From contig CANMLW010000005.1 in assembly GCA_947498705.1 (NCBI GenBank), positions 1-64,000 on the forward strand: a stretch of DNA of 64,000 nt, given 5' to 3'. The notes below the pieces were generated by a model that had not been told where the DNA came from, did no database searches, and saw only the letters and a program-made list of their open reading frames with translations. Below, piece by piece: positions 7,982-17,127 of this stretch. This DNA is from an uncultured Aquimarina sp. GTDB lineage: Bacteria; Bacteroidota; Bacteroidia; Flavobacteriales; Flavobacteriaceae. Each line of letters begins with the position of its first letter. The first letter of the stretch is position 1. Both the position numbers and the translations under genes were made by a program.

Positions 7982-8021
7982 CAAAAGCAGGAACCTTTCT
8001 TTATAAAGCAACCTGCTTTTG
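7982..8021. terminator. Hairpin with 10-bp perfect stem
   Basis: CAAAAGCAGG pairs with CCTGCTTTTG over a 20-nt loop. No T run follows on either strand beyond the stem's own TTTT, so it may be a terminator whose U tract is in the stem, or only a folded RNA element. Confidence 0.4.
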
Positions 8022-8524
8022 TGATATAAGTTATGGAGCAAAAAAATGTTTTCTTATAAGTAACGGTTTATCAATAAAACACCCTACTTAAAAAATATAA
8101 ATACTTCTAAAGTAGAATAATAAAAGGTTGTAACGTAGGTGAGTTTAGGCTTCAGAAGTGATGCAAAAGTTTGTCTTGCCATAAAAACGATACCCGATGG
8201 CCCAAAATTGTAATCCGAGGTAGGTAAAATACCTGAACCGGTTACGGGAGCTGATCTTTTAAAATAGACAAAAGTAATCTAGGGTAGATGGTAAAATTAG
8301 CAGATGTATAGGAACAAATACATCCAAAAAATAAAAAATTGTATAAAAGAATTTTTAAGACTAACCGTATATAAACAAAGGGAAAACTCCCCTTTTGTAA
8401 ATGCATTAATATCCATTTTATAAGGTATAAACGTAAAAAAGTATATTTAAAAATAACAAAACACTTGCTATTTATAGTTTTAGGTGCTTATCTTTGGTTT
8501 GTAAGAGGAAACTGTAATTATTTG

Positions 8525-8555
8525 TTTGTCGATTTTAAGGAATTTACGTAACTTG
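8525..8555 (+). promoter_or_regulatory. Bacteroidota-type promoter for the FHA operon
   Basis: TTTG (8525-8528) and TAACTTG (8549-8555) are 20 bp apart, close to the Bacteroidota consensus TTTG-N19-TAnnTTTG. This would start transcription about 75 bp before the ATG at 8640. The second T of the -7 box is replaced by C, so strength is uncertain. Confidence 0.4.
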
Positions 8556-8639
8556 AAAAGGCGAATATAAACTCTTAGCGGGATTTGAGTATGATAAAAT
8601 CCTAAATTAGAAACCGTTACTAATACCCTACCATTTGTT

Positions 8640-9602
8640 ATGGCAACTATTAAAAATAAACTTACAGGAGAAACCATTATTCTTAACGCACAAAACACCT
8701 TTGGCAGAAATCAAAAAAATGCTATTACTCATATTCCTGATGCAGATGTCTCGCAATCTCATGCGATCATCTTCTGGAAAAATGGGGAGTGGCAGTTACA
8801 AGATTACAGCAGAAATGGAACCTTGGTAAATGGGGAGTATGTGCATCATTCGACTAGAAAAATGGCAGATAAGGCTACGATTCAATTTGGTAAAAGCATC
8901 GCCACACAGTGGGAAGTGATCGATCTTAATCCGCCCTCCAGCTACTTAAAATCACTTACAAAACCAGATACCATTCTAGAATTAAATACCTGTCATATAC
9001 TACCAAAAGGAGATAATACAGATATATTGATCTATTTCTCTAAGGATAAATACTGGAAAGCAGAAACCGTATCTTCTACCATACAATTTGAGCATGGACA
9101 ATCCTATGAGCTAAATGGAGATGAATGGGAATTTGTAGAAAATGAACCATTAGATGATACCATAGATAATGGTAATGTAGTCGATAGTGCTCAATTTTTA
9201 TTTAACCTAAGTACAGATGAAGAGCATATTAGATTAAAAATCATGGTAGATGCCATCGAGTTGGATTTGGGAGAACGTGCACACCATTATTTACTTTTCT
9301 TACTGGCAAAAAAGAGAGCATTTGATAAAAATAATGAAGATGTGTATAATGATCAAGGCTGGATGAATACTGATTCATTATTAGAAGAAATGTCAAAAGA
9401 ATTATATAAAGAAATTGATGTATACTACCTTAATCTTCAAATTCATCGTTTTAGAAAGCAATTGCTGGGTGTAAAACCTTATGGATACCTCTTTATGGAC
9501 GTAATAGAAAGAAGAAGAGGAGAAATTCGTTTTGGGCATGAACTTTTTCAAATTTCCAAAGATGAACAAACAGAAGGTAAAATACCTGTTATATCTAATT
9601 AG
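8640..9602 (+). CDS. FHA domain protein with C-terminal winged-helix-like domain
   Basis: A 320-residue protein. Residues 1-95 form a forkhead-associated domain with the phosphothreonine-binding signature: GR at 22-23, SQSH at 39-42, NGT at 58-60 and NG at 63-64. The C-terminal part (about 200-310: LKIMVDAIELDLGERAHHYLLFLLAKKR...YLNLQIHRFRKQL...VIERRRGEIRFG) resembles the winged-helix effector domain of OmpR-type regulators. It is likely a phospho-dependent DNA-binding regulator read out by the Ser/Thr kinase encoded next. First gene of the operon that ends at 16337. The start is supported by the FHA beginning at residue 1. Confidence 0.82.
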   Translation: MATIKNKLTGETIILNAQNTFGRNQKNAITHIPDADVSQSHAIIFWKNGEWQLQDYSRNGTLVNGEYVHHSTRKMADKATIQFGKSIATQWEVIDLNPPSSYLKSLTKPDTILELNTCHILPKGDNTDILIYFSKDKYWKAETVSSTIQFEHGQSYELNGDEWEFVENEPLDDTIDNGNVVDSAQFLFNLSTDEEHIRLKIMVDAIELDLGERAHHYLLFLLAKKRAFDKNNEDVYNDQGWMNTDSLLEEMSKELYKEIDVYYLNLQIHRFRKQLLGVKPYGYLFMDVIERRRGEIRFGHELFQISKDEQTEGKIPVISN

Positions 9603-9794
9603 AAAATTTCATCTAAGTCTTTCTTACTAAACCTACAACATTTTTATATAGCAGGCTTTTAGGATGTATTGCCTAAAAAGGGTTTTGTTATAGAAAAAAA
9701 CCAATACTTTTACTCGGGTGTCGAGATGCAAATCAATTTTGACACTAACCTAAAAAAGTCTTTTTTTGAGAATATAATGAGTCATACTAAATAG

Positions 9795-12700
9795 ATGAAG
9801 TATAGTTTGGATAATTTTGTTAAAAGCTACATCAGTAACCTCCATAATTACAGTTTTCTTGAAATTATTGGTGAAGGTGCTAATGGGGTAGTGTGCAAAG
9901 CGGTTCAAAAAAGTACGGGTCAACTGGTAGCGATAAAGATGCTAAAGTTTCATGATGACTCAGAATTGCAAAAAAGTGCTTATCAGGTAGCGCGATTCGA
10001 GAGAGAAACGTCTTTGTATGCAGAATTAAATCATCCTCATATTGTCAAATTACTTGATAAAGGGTATGTTAATGAATACGAGCCCTATGCGGTATTTGAA
10101 TATCTGTCAGGAGAAACGTTGGGAGAATGGATTACCAGAAAGAAAGATGTTTTGGCCACAGAAACCGGTATTTTAATGGGACAGGTGTTAGATGCCATTG
10201 CCTATGCTCATAAAAAAGGAATCATTCATAGAGACCTAAAGCCAGATAACATAATGATTATGAAAACTGGTTCAAGGTCTCATGCAAAAATACTGGATTT
10301 TGGAATTGGTTTGTTTACACGTGACCATCATAAATACAAAGACAATGATCAGGGTTTAGTACAAAAAATGGTAGGAACACCTGCCTATTGTGCTCCAGAA
10401 CAATTAAGAGGGGAACCGCCAACTGTAAAATCTGACTTATATGCCTGGGGACTTATTTTGATCGAGTGTCTTACGGGCAAAAAAGTGATGAATGGTGAGA
10501 ATATGGCAGATGTATTACAGCAACAATTAAGTGCAGAGAACGTACCGTTACCAGCAGCCATGATTGGACACCCATTGGCAGATATTCTAAATAGGGTGGT
10601 GATGAAAAATCCGGCTCGAAGAATTGGAGATGCAGCCGTTATTTATGAAACCTATTCTAAAATAAATCTCAATGGCATAGTAGAAAAAATAGCCAGAGAT
10701 GAAGTTGTTTTTAGGTCAGAAGATCAACTCACCTTGGCTAATCCTTTGGGTTGGCAACATACAAAAAGTGATAAAAGGCAAATTACCGTAGTGTGTATCA
10801 AATTAAGTCTGGTTCCTAAAAATGGGATAACACTAGATTTAGAAACATTTGATACATTACAAAAAGACCAACTTAATCTATGTCGTGATATTGCTATGGG
10901 ATATGGAGGCCATATTGCGGGAACGCTGGCAGATAACATAATGATCTATTTTGGGTATCCCCAGCTAAGTGACAATGATGCACGAATGGCAGGTAGAACT
11001 GCTTTAGAATTGATGAATGAAATCGAGAAAAGAAGTGCACTATTGTCGAATGAACATGGTATCAATCTCGATATCAGAATGGGGATGAATTCTGGAATGG
11101 TATTGTCCAAAAAAAATGCGCTTCCAGAAGGTCAGGTGCCCAATACAGCATTTAGTTTACTTTGTCAGTCAAAACCAGGTCAAGTATTGGTAAGTGAAAA
11201 TACTAAAAGATTACTTGATCCTTTTTTAGATTTTGAACCCGCTGCACCAGGTTTTTTATTAATAGGAGAGCGCCAAACCGAATCATTATTGTTTTTAAAC
11301 CCCAAAAGTGCAGGTAGAGCTACTATTGGTAGGGATAGAGAGATAGCAACAATTTTGGATAGTTGGAAACAGACAAGTCCCGATGAAAAAGGAATTTTGA
11401 TCAGAGGGCAGGCTGGGATAGGAAAATCTAAATTGATATACGAGATTAAACAACAAGTGCTAAAAGCCAGTGGGATCGTACATCACTGTCGTTGTTTGCC
11501 AGAATATCAAAATAATGCGCTGCAGCCTATTTTTGAAATGTTGAAAAGGCATCTCGATATTCATGAAACAACAAAAGACAATGAGATTGTTTCAAAATTA
11601 GAGCAGGCACTATTTGCTGTAGGGTGCGATGTAGCAGTATCGTTACCAATATTATGTTCATGGTTTTCGATACCGGTCAAAAAATATACAAGCTACCCGA
11701 TATCTCATGAGAAAAGAATGAAGATAGTTCTTGAGATATTAGAAAAATTAATTCTTGATATCGGTAAGCGACACAAGTTTGTTTTTATTATAGAAGATTT
11801 GCATTGGATAGATCCAACAAGCGAATCTTTTTTAAAGCAATTATTACAACAACGTATAGGAGATAAATGTTTGTTGGTATTATCTGCCCGTCCACAATTT
11901 ACGTCTCACTGGATAACAGAGTTGGTAAGAGAAATAGAACTTTCTCCATTAGATAAAAAGGATATAAAGCCATTGGTAGAAGGTGTGCTTGACGGGATAG
12001 AAGTAAGTGATGCGGTATTGCAGCTTATTTCTGAAAGAACAGACGGTGTTGCCCTTTATGCAGAAGAGCTTACTTATATGCTCTACGAAAAGAAAATGCT
12101 GAAACTGGTTAACAATACCTATGAGCTTATCGATACGATAAAAGAGATAGAAGTACCCCCAACGCTTACCGGTTTATTACAGGCTAGGTTAGAGAGTATT
12201 GGGGTGGCCATGGAAACGGCCCAATTGGCTGCAACAATTGGACGAGAATTTTCTCATGATCTTTTGGTGAAATCCTCATTAAAAGATGAGGCTCTGGTGC
12301 AGGCAGATTTAGACCTGTTTATCAAAGCAAGTATTATTTATCGTCGTCGTAAAGTAAATGGTACAAGATATATGTTTAGTCACGCTTTGATTAGAGATGC
12401 TGCTTTTCAGAGTATGACCACCAAACCCAAAAAAGAAGCACATTATAGAATTGCCTTTACTCTTAGACAAGAATTTAAAAAATATCCAAAACGAAATGTA
12501 CAGCGTCTGGCCTACCATTTTCATGAGGCAGAAAAGTATAAAGAAGCTGTCAAATTCTATAATATAGCCGCCGATATAGAAATGCAAAAGAAATTAGGAC
12601 ATCTAGAATCTCTTAATTTAACTAATAAAGCATTATCGATTATCGAACTTTTAAAAACTAATACGCCAGAAGACTATGACAATGTGGTAGAAGCAAATTT

Positions 12701-13841
12701 AAGAATACATAAAGCGGCCGTTTTAACTAATAAATCAGGGTGGAACCATCCAGAAATTATCGAAAACTATCGTCAGGCTAGAGATGTACTAGAAGACGCC
12801 GATTCGAATCATAAATTAGAGTTTGCATTGGCCAAAGGAATGTGGATTTATGAGTGTACAGAAGGAAATGTTATCGAAATGTTGAAGCTTACAGAAAAAA
12901 TGGCTAAAGCCTCAAAAGCATTACAGAACAATAGTTATTTGGCTCAAGCCTATGATTGTCTTAGTCAGACTCAATTTTTTGAAGGAGATTTTGAAGGTTG
13001 TATACGATCATGTCAATTGTGTTATTCTATTTATGATCAGGAACAAGGGAGGCAAAAATTGGTTACAGATGGTTTAGATCCTTATATTGTATGTAAAAGT
13101 TTTGAAGCATTAGCCCGATTATTTTTGGGGCAGGTAGATCAAGCAATTCATATACTTAAAGAAACATTAAAAGAAGCCAAATCATATAACTGGCCTAATC
13201 TAACAATGGGTATTTTTGCGCAAACCTCTAGGTTGTATCTTTATATATCTTCTTTTTTACCCGATTGTACTATCGAGAAAAATATGCTGGCGAATCTGGA
13301 TACAGAAGTAGTGCTGTTTCAGGAGAAAGGAGTTTTTCCTTACTGGGAAAGCGCGATTCGTTTAAATAAAGTTTCTGCTGAAGCACTTTCTGGTGATCCT
13401 GATGCATTAAGTAAGTATGAAGAAGCCAGAAAAAAATGGGCGCCAAAAACATCAGCAAAAGCATATTATGATTTAATAGAAGCCATGGTGTGTGTTACTA
13501 ACAAAGATTATAAGAAAGTTTTGGAAATAACTAATGAATCCATAACTTTTGCGAATATAAATAATGTAAAATATGGCTTGGCATATGCGTATTGTTTTAA
13601 AGCAATGGCATTGGCCGGAATTAATAAACCATCAGAGGCTTTAAATATGTTTCATAAAGCCATCGAGATATGTAAAAAACAAAAATCAAAATGGATATGG
13701 TTGTTTGTTTCTAAAGCATTCAAAAATTTCCTTTTAGAAGAAAAAATAGATAAGGATATAAATGATTTGGTAGAAGATACCATTATAACATCTGATCACT
13801 TATTTACTTTACTTAAAAACCAAAATGTAGTACTATCATAA
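9795..13841 (+). CDS. Ser/Thr kinase / cyclase-homology / AAA ATPase / TPR protein (TOMM kinase-cyclase type)
   Basis: A 1348-residue multidomain regulator. The kinase (residues 20-290) is complete: GEGANG 26-31, Lys48, HRDLKPDN 145-152, DFG 168-170, GTPAYCAPE. A nucleotide-cyclase homology domain follows (about 325-480), but the metal-binding Asp positions are not kept (VVCIKLSL, TLADNIMIYFG), so it is probably inactive. Then an NTPase domain with Walker A GQAGIGKSK (about 532) and Walker B FIIEDLHW, and a C-terminal helical TPR-like half. Domain order and length match the TOMM-system kinase/cyclase fusion family, known from loci for thiazole/oxazole-modified peptides; no cyclodehydratase is seen here. 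Likely signals to the FHA protein and works with the three following genes. Confidence 0.88.
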   Translation: MKYSLDNFVKSYISNLHNYSFLEIIGEGANGVVCKAVQKSTGQLVAIKMLKFHDDSELQKSAYQVARFERETSLYAELNHPHIVKLLDKGYVNEYEPYAVFEYLSGETLGEWITRKKDVLATETGILMGQVLDAIAYAHKKGIIHRDLKPDNIMIMKTGSRSHAKILDFGIGLFTRDHHKYKDNDQGLVQKMVGTPAYCAPEQLRGEPPTVKSDLYAWGLILIECLTGKKVMNGENMADVLQQQLSAENVPLPAAMIGHPLADILNRVVMKNPARRIGDAAVIYETYSKINLNGIVEKIARDEVVFRSEDQLTLANPLGWQHTKSDKRQITVVCIKLSLVPKNGITLDLETFDTLQKDQLNLCRDIAMGYGGHIAGTLADNIMIYFGYPQLSDNDARMAGRTALELMNEIEKRSALLSNEHGINLDIRMGMNSGMVLSKKNALPEGQVPNTAFSLLCQSKPGQVLVSENTKRLLDPFLDFEPAAPGFLLIGERQTESLLFLNPKSAGRATIGRDREIATILDSWKQTSPDEKGILIRGQAGIGKSKLIYEIKQQVLKASGIVHHCRCLPEYQNNALQPIFEMLKRHLDIHETTKDNEIVSKLEQALFAVGCDVAVSLPILCSWFSIPVKKYTSYPISHEKRMKIVLEILEKLILDIGKRHKFVFIIEDLHWIDPTSESFLKQLLQQRIGDKCLLVLSARPQFTSHWITELVREIELSPLDKKDIKPLVEGVLDGIEVSDAVLQLISERTDGVALYAEELTYMLYEKKMLKLVNNTYELIDTIKEIEVPPTLTGLLQARLESIGVAMETAQLAATIGREFSHDLLVKSSLKDEALVQADLDLFIKASIIYRRRKVNGTRYMFSHALIRDAAFQSMTTKPKKEAHYRIAFTLRQEFKKYPKRNVQRLAYHFHEAEKYKEAVKFYNIAADIEMQKKLGHLESLNLTNKALSIIELLKTNTPEDYDNVVEANLRIHKAAVLTNKSGWNHPEIIENYRQARDVLEDADSNHKLEFALAKGMWIYECTEGNVIEMLKLTEKMAKASKALQNNSYLAQAYDCLSQTQFFEGDFEGCIRSCQLCYSIYDQEQGRQKLVTDGLDPYIVCKSFEALARLFLGQVDQAIHILKETLKEAKSYNWPNLTMGIFAQTSRLYLYISSFLPDCTIEKNMLANLDTEVVLFQEKGVFPYWESAIRLNKVSAEALSGDPDALSKYEEARKKWAPKTSAKAYYDLIEAMVCVTNKDYKKVLEITNESITFANINNVKYGLAYAYCFKAMALAGINKPSEALNMFHKAIEICKKQKSKWIWLFVSKAFKNFLLEEKIDKDINDLVEDTIITSDHLFTLLKNQNVVLS

Positions 13842-13852
13842 AAACTAAACTT

Positions 13853-14716
13853 ATGAATAACCAAACATTTGCAGAACCAAGTATTGCCCTAAATCCAGAG
13901 ATTGCTCAAAGCGTTTTAAATCGTTTTGGGATTGACCCGCAAATAGAATGTAATGAAGAAGGACTCACACTTTTGTATAAGGCATGGTGTAGAAATATTC
14001 CTTTTGATAATTTTTGGAAACGATTGGCAATAAGCCAAAGTGCGTTCTCTGATCATGATCAAATGCAAGCAGACAGTTTTTTTAAAATCTGGCTAGAGTA
14101 TGGGGTAGGCGGTACATGCTGGACTACCACAAATGCGATGTTTCAATTACTGAAATACATGGGATTCGATGTCTATTTAGTAGGAGGGTCTATGGGGGAT
14201 ATGGGAGTTGTAAACCACGGAAGCCTGATCGTTTCTGTAGATGAAGGTAAAGAGTTTGTCGTTGACACTTCTATCCTTAATGAAAAACCGATAGATATTT
14301 CGGGAGCAGAGCTAGAACATCCTATACATACGATTCAACTATCAGAAGAGTCTGATACCGTAAAAGTTTTGTTCGAACATGTTAGCAAAAAGGATTTTAT
14401 GCCTTGTGCTATTATGAAAAACGGAATTGGCCATGACCAACTTAAAGAACACTACGATATTAGTATAGAGAATAGTTTGTTTAATGATTGCGTATACATT
14501 AGAAAAAATGATGAAAATGGAGTTTCTGCTATCATAGGAAATACTTTTTTTGTAAAAACTGCCACAAGCATAGAGAAGAGAGAACTAAACGAAACCGAAT
14601 TATCAGAAGTATTGATTAATGTAATGGGCTTTTCTAAAGAGATTGTATCTCATATTACCACAACCAATTTATTTCACACCCCTGAAGAATGCATCTTATT
14701 AACATTAACTAAATAA
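13853..14716 (+). CDS. Arylamine N-acetyltransferase-like enzyme
   Basis: A 287-residue protein of the NAT superfamily. The Cys-His-Asp triad is recognisable: Cys89 in GVGGTCW, His122 in VNHGS and Asp138 in FVVDTS; IPFDNF at 49-54 is the NAT N-terminal motif. Family enzymes transfer acyl groups from CoA to amines via a thioester on the Cys; relatives close amide bonds in rifamycin-type macrolactam formation. It starts 11 bp after the kinase stop and ends 11 bp before the next gene, so the three are co-expressed. The substrate is unknown; the context points to modification or release of a metabolite or peptide. Confidence 0.78.
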   Translation: MNNQTFAEPSIALNPEIAQSVLNRFGIDPQIECNEEGLTLLYKAWCRNIPFDNFWKRLAISQSAFSDHDQMQADSFFKIWLEYGVGGTCWTTTNAMFQLLKYMGFDVYLVGGSMGDMGVVNHGSLIVSVDEGKEFVVDTSILNEKPIDISGAELEHPIHTIQLSEESDTVKVLFEHVSKKDFMPCAIMKNGIGHDQLKEHYDISIENSLFNDCVYIRKNDENGVSAIIGNTFFVKTATSIEKRELNETELSEVLINVMGFSKEIVSHITTTNLFHTPEECILLTLTK

Positions 14717-14727
14717 ACGTAAAAACA

Positions 14728-15366
14728 ATGGAAACAGAAACACTTAAAACCGCATCGACGGCAACACCAACTAACGAGCAAATTAATAGAGACCTTTTAA
14801 GATTTATGAAAATATTATCTGATAACACAGATAATACCAAAACAACAATGAAAGGTTTTGAAGTACAATTGGCAGAAGCCGTAAAAAAACAAGATGATAA
14901 TGGTATTCAGGAATACCAAAATAAGATTACAGATTTGATCTATGATCGTATGCAGTTACCAGAAGCAGCAAAAACAATGACTTCTGCAATTTTTTCTGAC
15001 ATTAGAAACTTAGATCCAAACTGGTGGGCAGTAAATAAAGTAATCGGAAGATCAACTACCAATTTAATATGGGGATACGAGTGGAGTACAGATGATCAGG
15101 CCGCTTTTATTAACTTTATAAACATCATTAAGAGCGATCCAAAAAGTCCATTTACAAGATTGGCAACTTTATTAAGGTCATCAGAAGAAAACTCTAGAAA
15201 GTACTATTCGCAGTTTGTAGAAACTATCGAAAATGTTCAAAATCAATTAGAGCAAAAAATGAGTCAGAGATTAGTAGATACTTTGATAGAAGCATCTAGC
15301 TACCCTGTAAATGAGCAAGAATTAGAAACATTATTTGATAATCTTGTAGAACCAAGAACTTGGTAG
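14728..15366 (+). CDS. Hypothetical protein, 212 residues, operon member
   Basis: Not recognised. The N-terminus is Thr-rich (METETLKTASTATPT), the rest mainly helical and charged, with an aromatic patch DPNWWAVNKVIGRSTTNLIWGYEW (about 95-120). It has no cysteine, no signal peptide and no membrane segment. It lies 11 bp after the NAT-like gene and its stop overlaps the next gene's TTG start by 7 nt. Its 3' end shares a short direct repeat with the start of the next gene, and removing 17 nt there would fuse the two frames. It could be a modification substrate or a protein partner of the neighbouring enzyme; neither is shown. Confidence 0.75.
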   Translation: METETLKTASTATPTNEQINRDLLRFMKILSDNTDNTKTTMKGFEVQLAEAVKKQDDNGIQEYQNKITDLIYDRMQLPEAAKTMTSAIFSDIRNLDPNWWAVNKVIGRSTTNLIWGYEWSTDDQAAFINFINIIKSDPKSPFTRLATLLRSSEENSRKYYSQFVETIENVQNQLEQKMSQRLVDTLIEASSYPVNEQELETLFDNLVEPRTW

Positions 15367-16337
15367 AACCAATACACCATACTATAGTGCCATACATTTT
15401 TCCTGTTGGGGAAAAGTGTATGGTATCTTTTTTGGCAGCAAATCGATTAGAAGAGCAACTAGCGAGTTTTTACCCCAGACAACATTTGTCTTATGTTTTC
15501 GAATTTCGAATAAAAGAAGACAACGATCAGGTAGATCTTGCAATGGCTTTTGCCGAGAAAGATGATTTACTTTTTTTGCAAGAAGAATATGCAAAAAAAC
15601 CGAACCAAAAAGAAGTAGTTGATTGGTTAGGTGACTGTTTTAAACTCAGTAAGGATAACCAACAAATAAAAAGCTTTTGGATAGAAGCAGATCTTAACGG
15701 TACTCAAAATGACCAAATCCCTAGTTTATTTGTTAGCCCTAAACAGCAATTTATAACGTTCGATGAGATTTGTTATTTTGTTTCGGTACTAAGCTTATCT
15801 TCAAAAAATGAACAAGAAGATGACCTCTTGAAAGAATGTTTGGAGGCGTTAGAAGAGGGACAGTATATAGAGCATCTGGGGGTAATGCATTCGCGAGGAA
15901 AAACCAAAACCACCAGAATGTATATAAGAGGGTTTGATTCTAAGTCATTATTTACCTTTTTAAATAGGATTAACTGGCCAGGAAATAAAGAGGTATTAGC
16001 AACACAACTTATATACATGAATCAGACGGCCTATATTAGTGTTGCGGTCGAATATAATAAAGATTGGTTGCCTACAATTGGGGTAGAGTTTCACTTAAAA
16101 AATGGATCCCAATATTGTGAAGCCTTCTTATCTATTTTGCAAAAATCTGGTTTATGCACAACTCAAAGAGTAGCAGCTATTATGGATATCTTACGTCCTC
16201 AAAAAATAAAAAGTAATGGAGCTACATACAAGAGGGGCCTTAGCCATTTTAAAATAAACATAGACAAAGATGGTGCTATAGAGCCTAAGGTTTATGTACA
16301 GCTTATTCCTGATTATCTAAGCATTTTAGGCTTTTAG
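15360..16337 (+). CDS. Hypothetical protein, 325 residues, alternating strand/helix fold
   Basis: Not recognised with confidence. The sequence alternates amphipathic strands and helices: YVFEFRIKEDNDQVDLAMAF, MHSRGKTKTTRMYIRGF, YISVAVEYNKDWLPTIGVEF, FKINIDKDGAIEPKVYVQL. That pattern, with Arg/Lys in the strands, is reminiscent of ABBA-fold prenyltransferases of the cyanobactin LynF type, but this is a weak resemblance by eye. The start used is TTG at 15360, overlapping the previous stop; an ATG at 15420 (MVSFLAANRL) is a good alternative. Last gene of the operon, followed by an intrinsic terminator at 16544-16584. Confidence 0.72.
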   Translation: MVEPIHHTIVPYIFPVGEKCMVSFLAANRLEEQLASFYPRQHLSYVFEFRIKEDNDQVDLAMAFAEKDDLLFLQEEYAKKPNQKEVVDWLGDCFKLSKDNQQIKSFWIEADLNGTQNDQIPSLFVSPKQQFITFDEICYFVSVLSLSSKNEQEDDLLKECLEALEEGQYIEHLGVMHSRGKTKTTRMYIRGFDSKSLFTFLNRINWPGNKEVLATQLIYMNQTAYISVAVEYNKDWLPTIGVEFHLKNGSQYCEAFLSILQKSGLCTTQRVAAIMDILRPQKIKSNGATYKRGLSHFKINIDKDGAIEPKVYVQLIPDYLSILGF

Positions 16338-16396
16338 TCAAACCATTTTAAGAAATGGTGTAGCTAATTTAATACCGGTTTATATTGATTTAGCTA

Positions 16397-16436
16397 TTAA
16401 CCCCGAATTATATAGAAGATTCATAATCCGGGTTAA
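16397..16436. repeat. Imperfect inverted repeat in the operon 3' region
   Basis: TTAACCCCGAATTAT and ATAATCCGGGTTAA pair with one bulge over an 11-nt loop. No U tract follows, so it is more likely an mRNA-stabilising structure than a terminator. Confidence 0.45.
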
Positions 16437-16543
16437 ATAGGTGATAAGAGAATGATCTCCTGAATAAACAGAATATATGACGATATATCTGGCGTTATGA
16501 TAAGTAATGGTGGGTAATAAAATTGTAATGAATATTTCAGGAG

Positions 16544-16584
16544 CAGGAAAGAGTTTTACCCCAAAAAAAACTCTTCCCTTTTTT
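16544..16584 (+). terminator. Intrinsic terminator of the FHA-kinase operon
   Basis: GGAAAGAGTTTT pairs with AAAACTCTTCCC (one mismatch) and is followed by TTTTTT. It is the first good terminator after the gene ending at 16337 and closes the five-gene operon. Confidence 0.65.
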
Positions 16585-16686
16585 AAAAGAAAGTTCTGCT
16601 ATCTTTCTTTTTCCTGAACATAATTTGTAAGTAATATTATTTACACTCGTTGTTTTTTATTTTATAATCAATTTTCTTTCAGATTG

Positions 16687-17127
16687 TTATATAAATGTTA
16701 CATTGTCAGTAGAGTTAACAGGTGTATTTTTCTTTTTGTAAATAGCTTCCTGTACAATCTTTAAAAGAAATTCTATCGTTTTATAGTCTTTTTCTCTAGA
16801 TGCTAATGCATAAAGCTGTCGTTCACATTTTGTAATATCTTCTTTCTGATTCATGATATATTCAAAAGCTTCTAAAGAAGATGTAAACTCTTTTTTTGGA
16901 TTTTTTACAGATACTTGATCAATGTTTCCTATTCGTTGTTTTAAATAGTTAGAAAATTGAATGGCCTGTTTTTTCTCACGTTCAGCCTTTTTTTGTAATA
17001 ACTTAGAAAACCCTTTACAAGGAGTAGTTTCGAACCACTCTGCAACAGCTAAAAAAGAGTAGCTGGCATACCATTCTTTATGAATGATCTGGTGTATTAA
17101 TAGTTGTATGTCTTTTTTTAAAGCCAT
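16687..17127 (-). CDS. Ferritin-like protein with degenerate ferroxidase site
   Basis: A 146-residue four-helix protein that aligns by eye with bacterial ferritin: IIHKEWYASYSFLAVAEWFE (helix A), FSKLLQKKAEREKKQAIQFSNYLKQRIG (helix B), then SLEAFEYIMNQKEDITKCERQLYALASREKDYKTIEFLLKIVQEAI. Helix A keeps a Glu, but the helix-B ExxH pair reads ExxQ, the helix-C Glu is replaced in MNQKEDIT, and the helix-D Gln/Glu pair is altered. Iron oxidation as in FtnA is thus unlikely; it may be a structural or heteromeric subunit, or have a new role. Divergent from the phosphopantetheinyl transferase gene. Length is slightly short for ferritin (about 165). Confidence 0.68.
   Translation of the reverse strand: MALKKDIQLLIHQIIHKEWYASYSFLAVAEWFETTPCKGFSKLLQKKAEREKKQAIQFSNYLKQRIGNIDQVSVKNPKKEFTSSLEAFEYIMNQKEDITKCERQLYALASREKDYKTIEFLLKIVQEAIYKKKNTPVNSTDNVTFI

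Larger units (their letters stand above)
6994..8639. other. 1.6-kb region without a convincing gene, with operators and terminators
   Basis: All open frames here are short or AT-biased and none looks like a protein. The region has a solitary REP core (7047-7070), two 16-bp palindromes (7185-7200 and 7500-7515), an intrinsic terminator (7393-7434), a second hairpin (7982-8021), and a promoter-like pair before 8640. The layout operator, about 190 nt, terminator suggests at least one short non-coding or micropeptide transcript on the + strand. Confidence 0.5.
16338..16686. other. 3' untranslated region of the FHA-kinase operon
   Basis: About 350 bp without a gene. It holds a small hairpin ACCATTT-TAAG-AAATGGT (16342-16359), a larger inverted repeat (16397-16436) and the terminator at 16544-16584; the last 100 bp are the 3' side of the minus-strand ferritin-like gene. 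Confidence 0.55.

Noticed and set aside
14728..15366. TOMM peptide precursor
   Set aside because: Too long, no cysteine and no Ser/Thr/Cys-rich core at the C-terminus, so it does not look like a heterocyclised precursor despite its neighbours.
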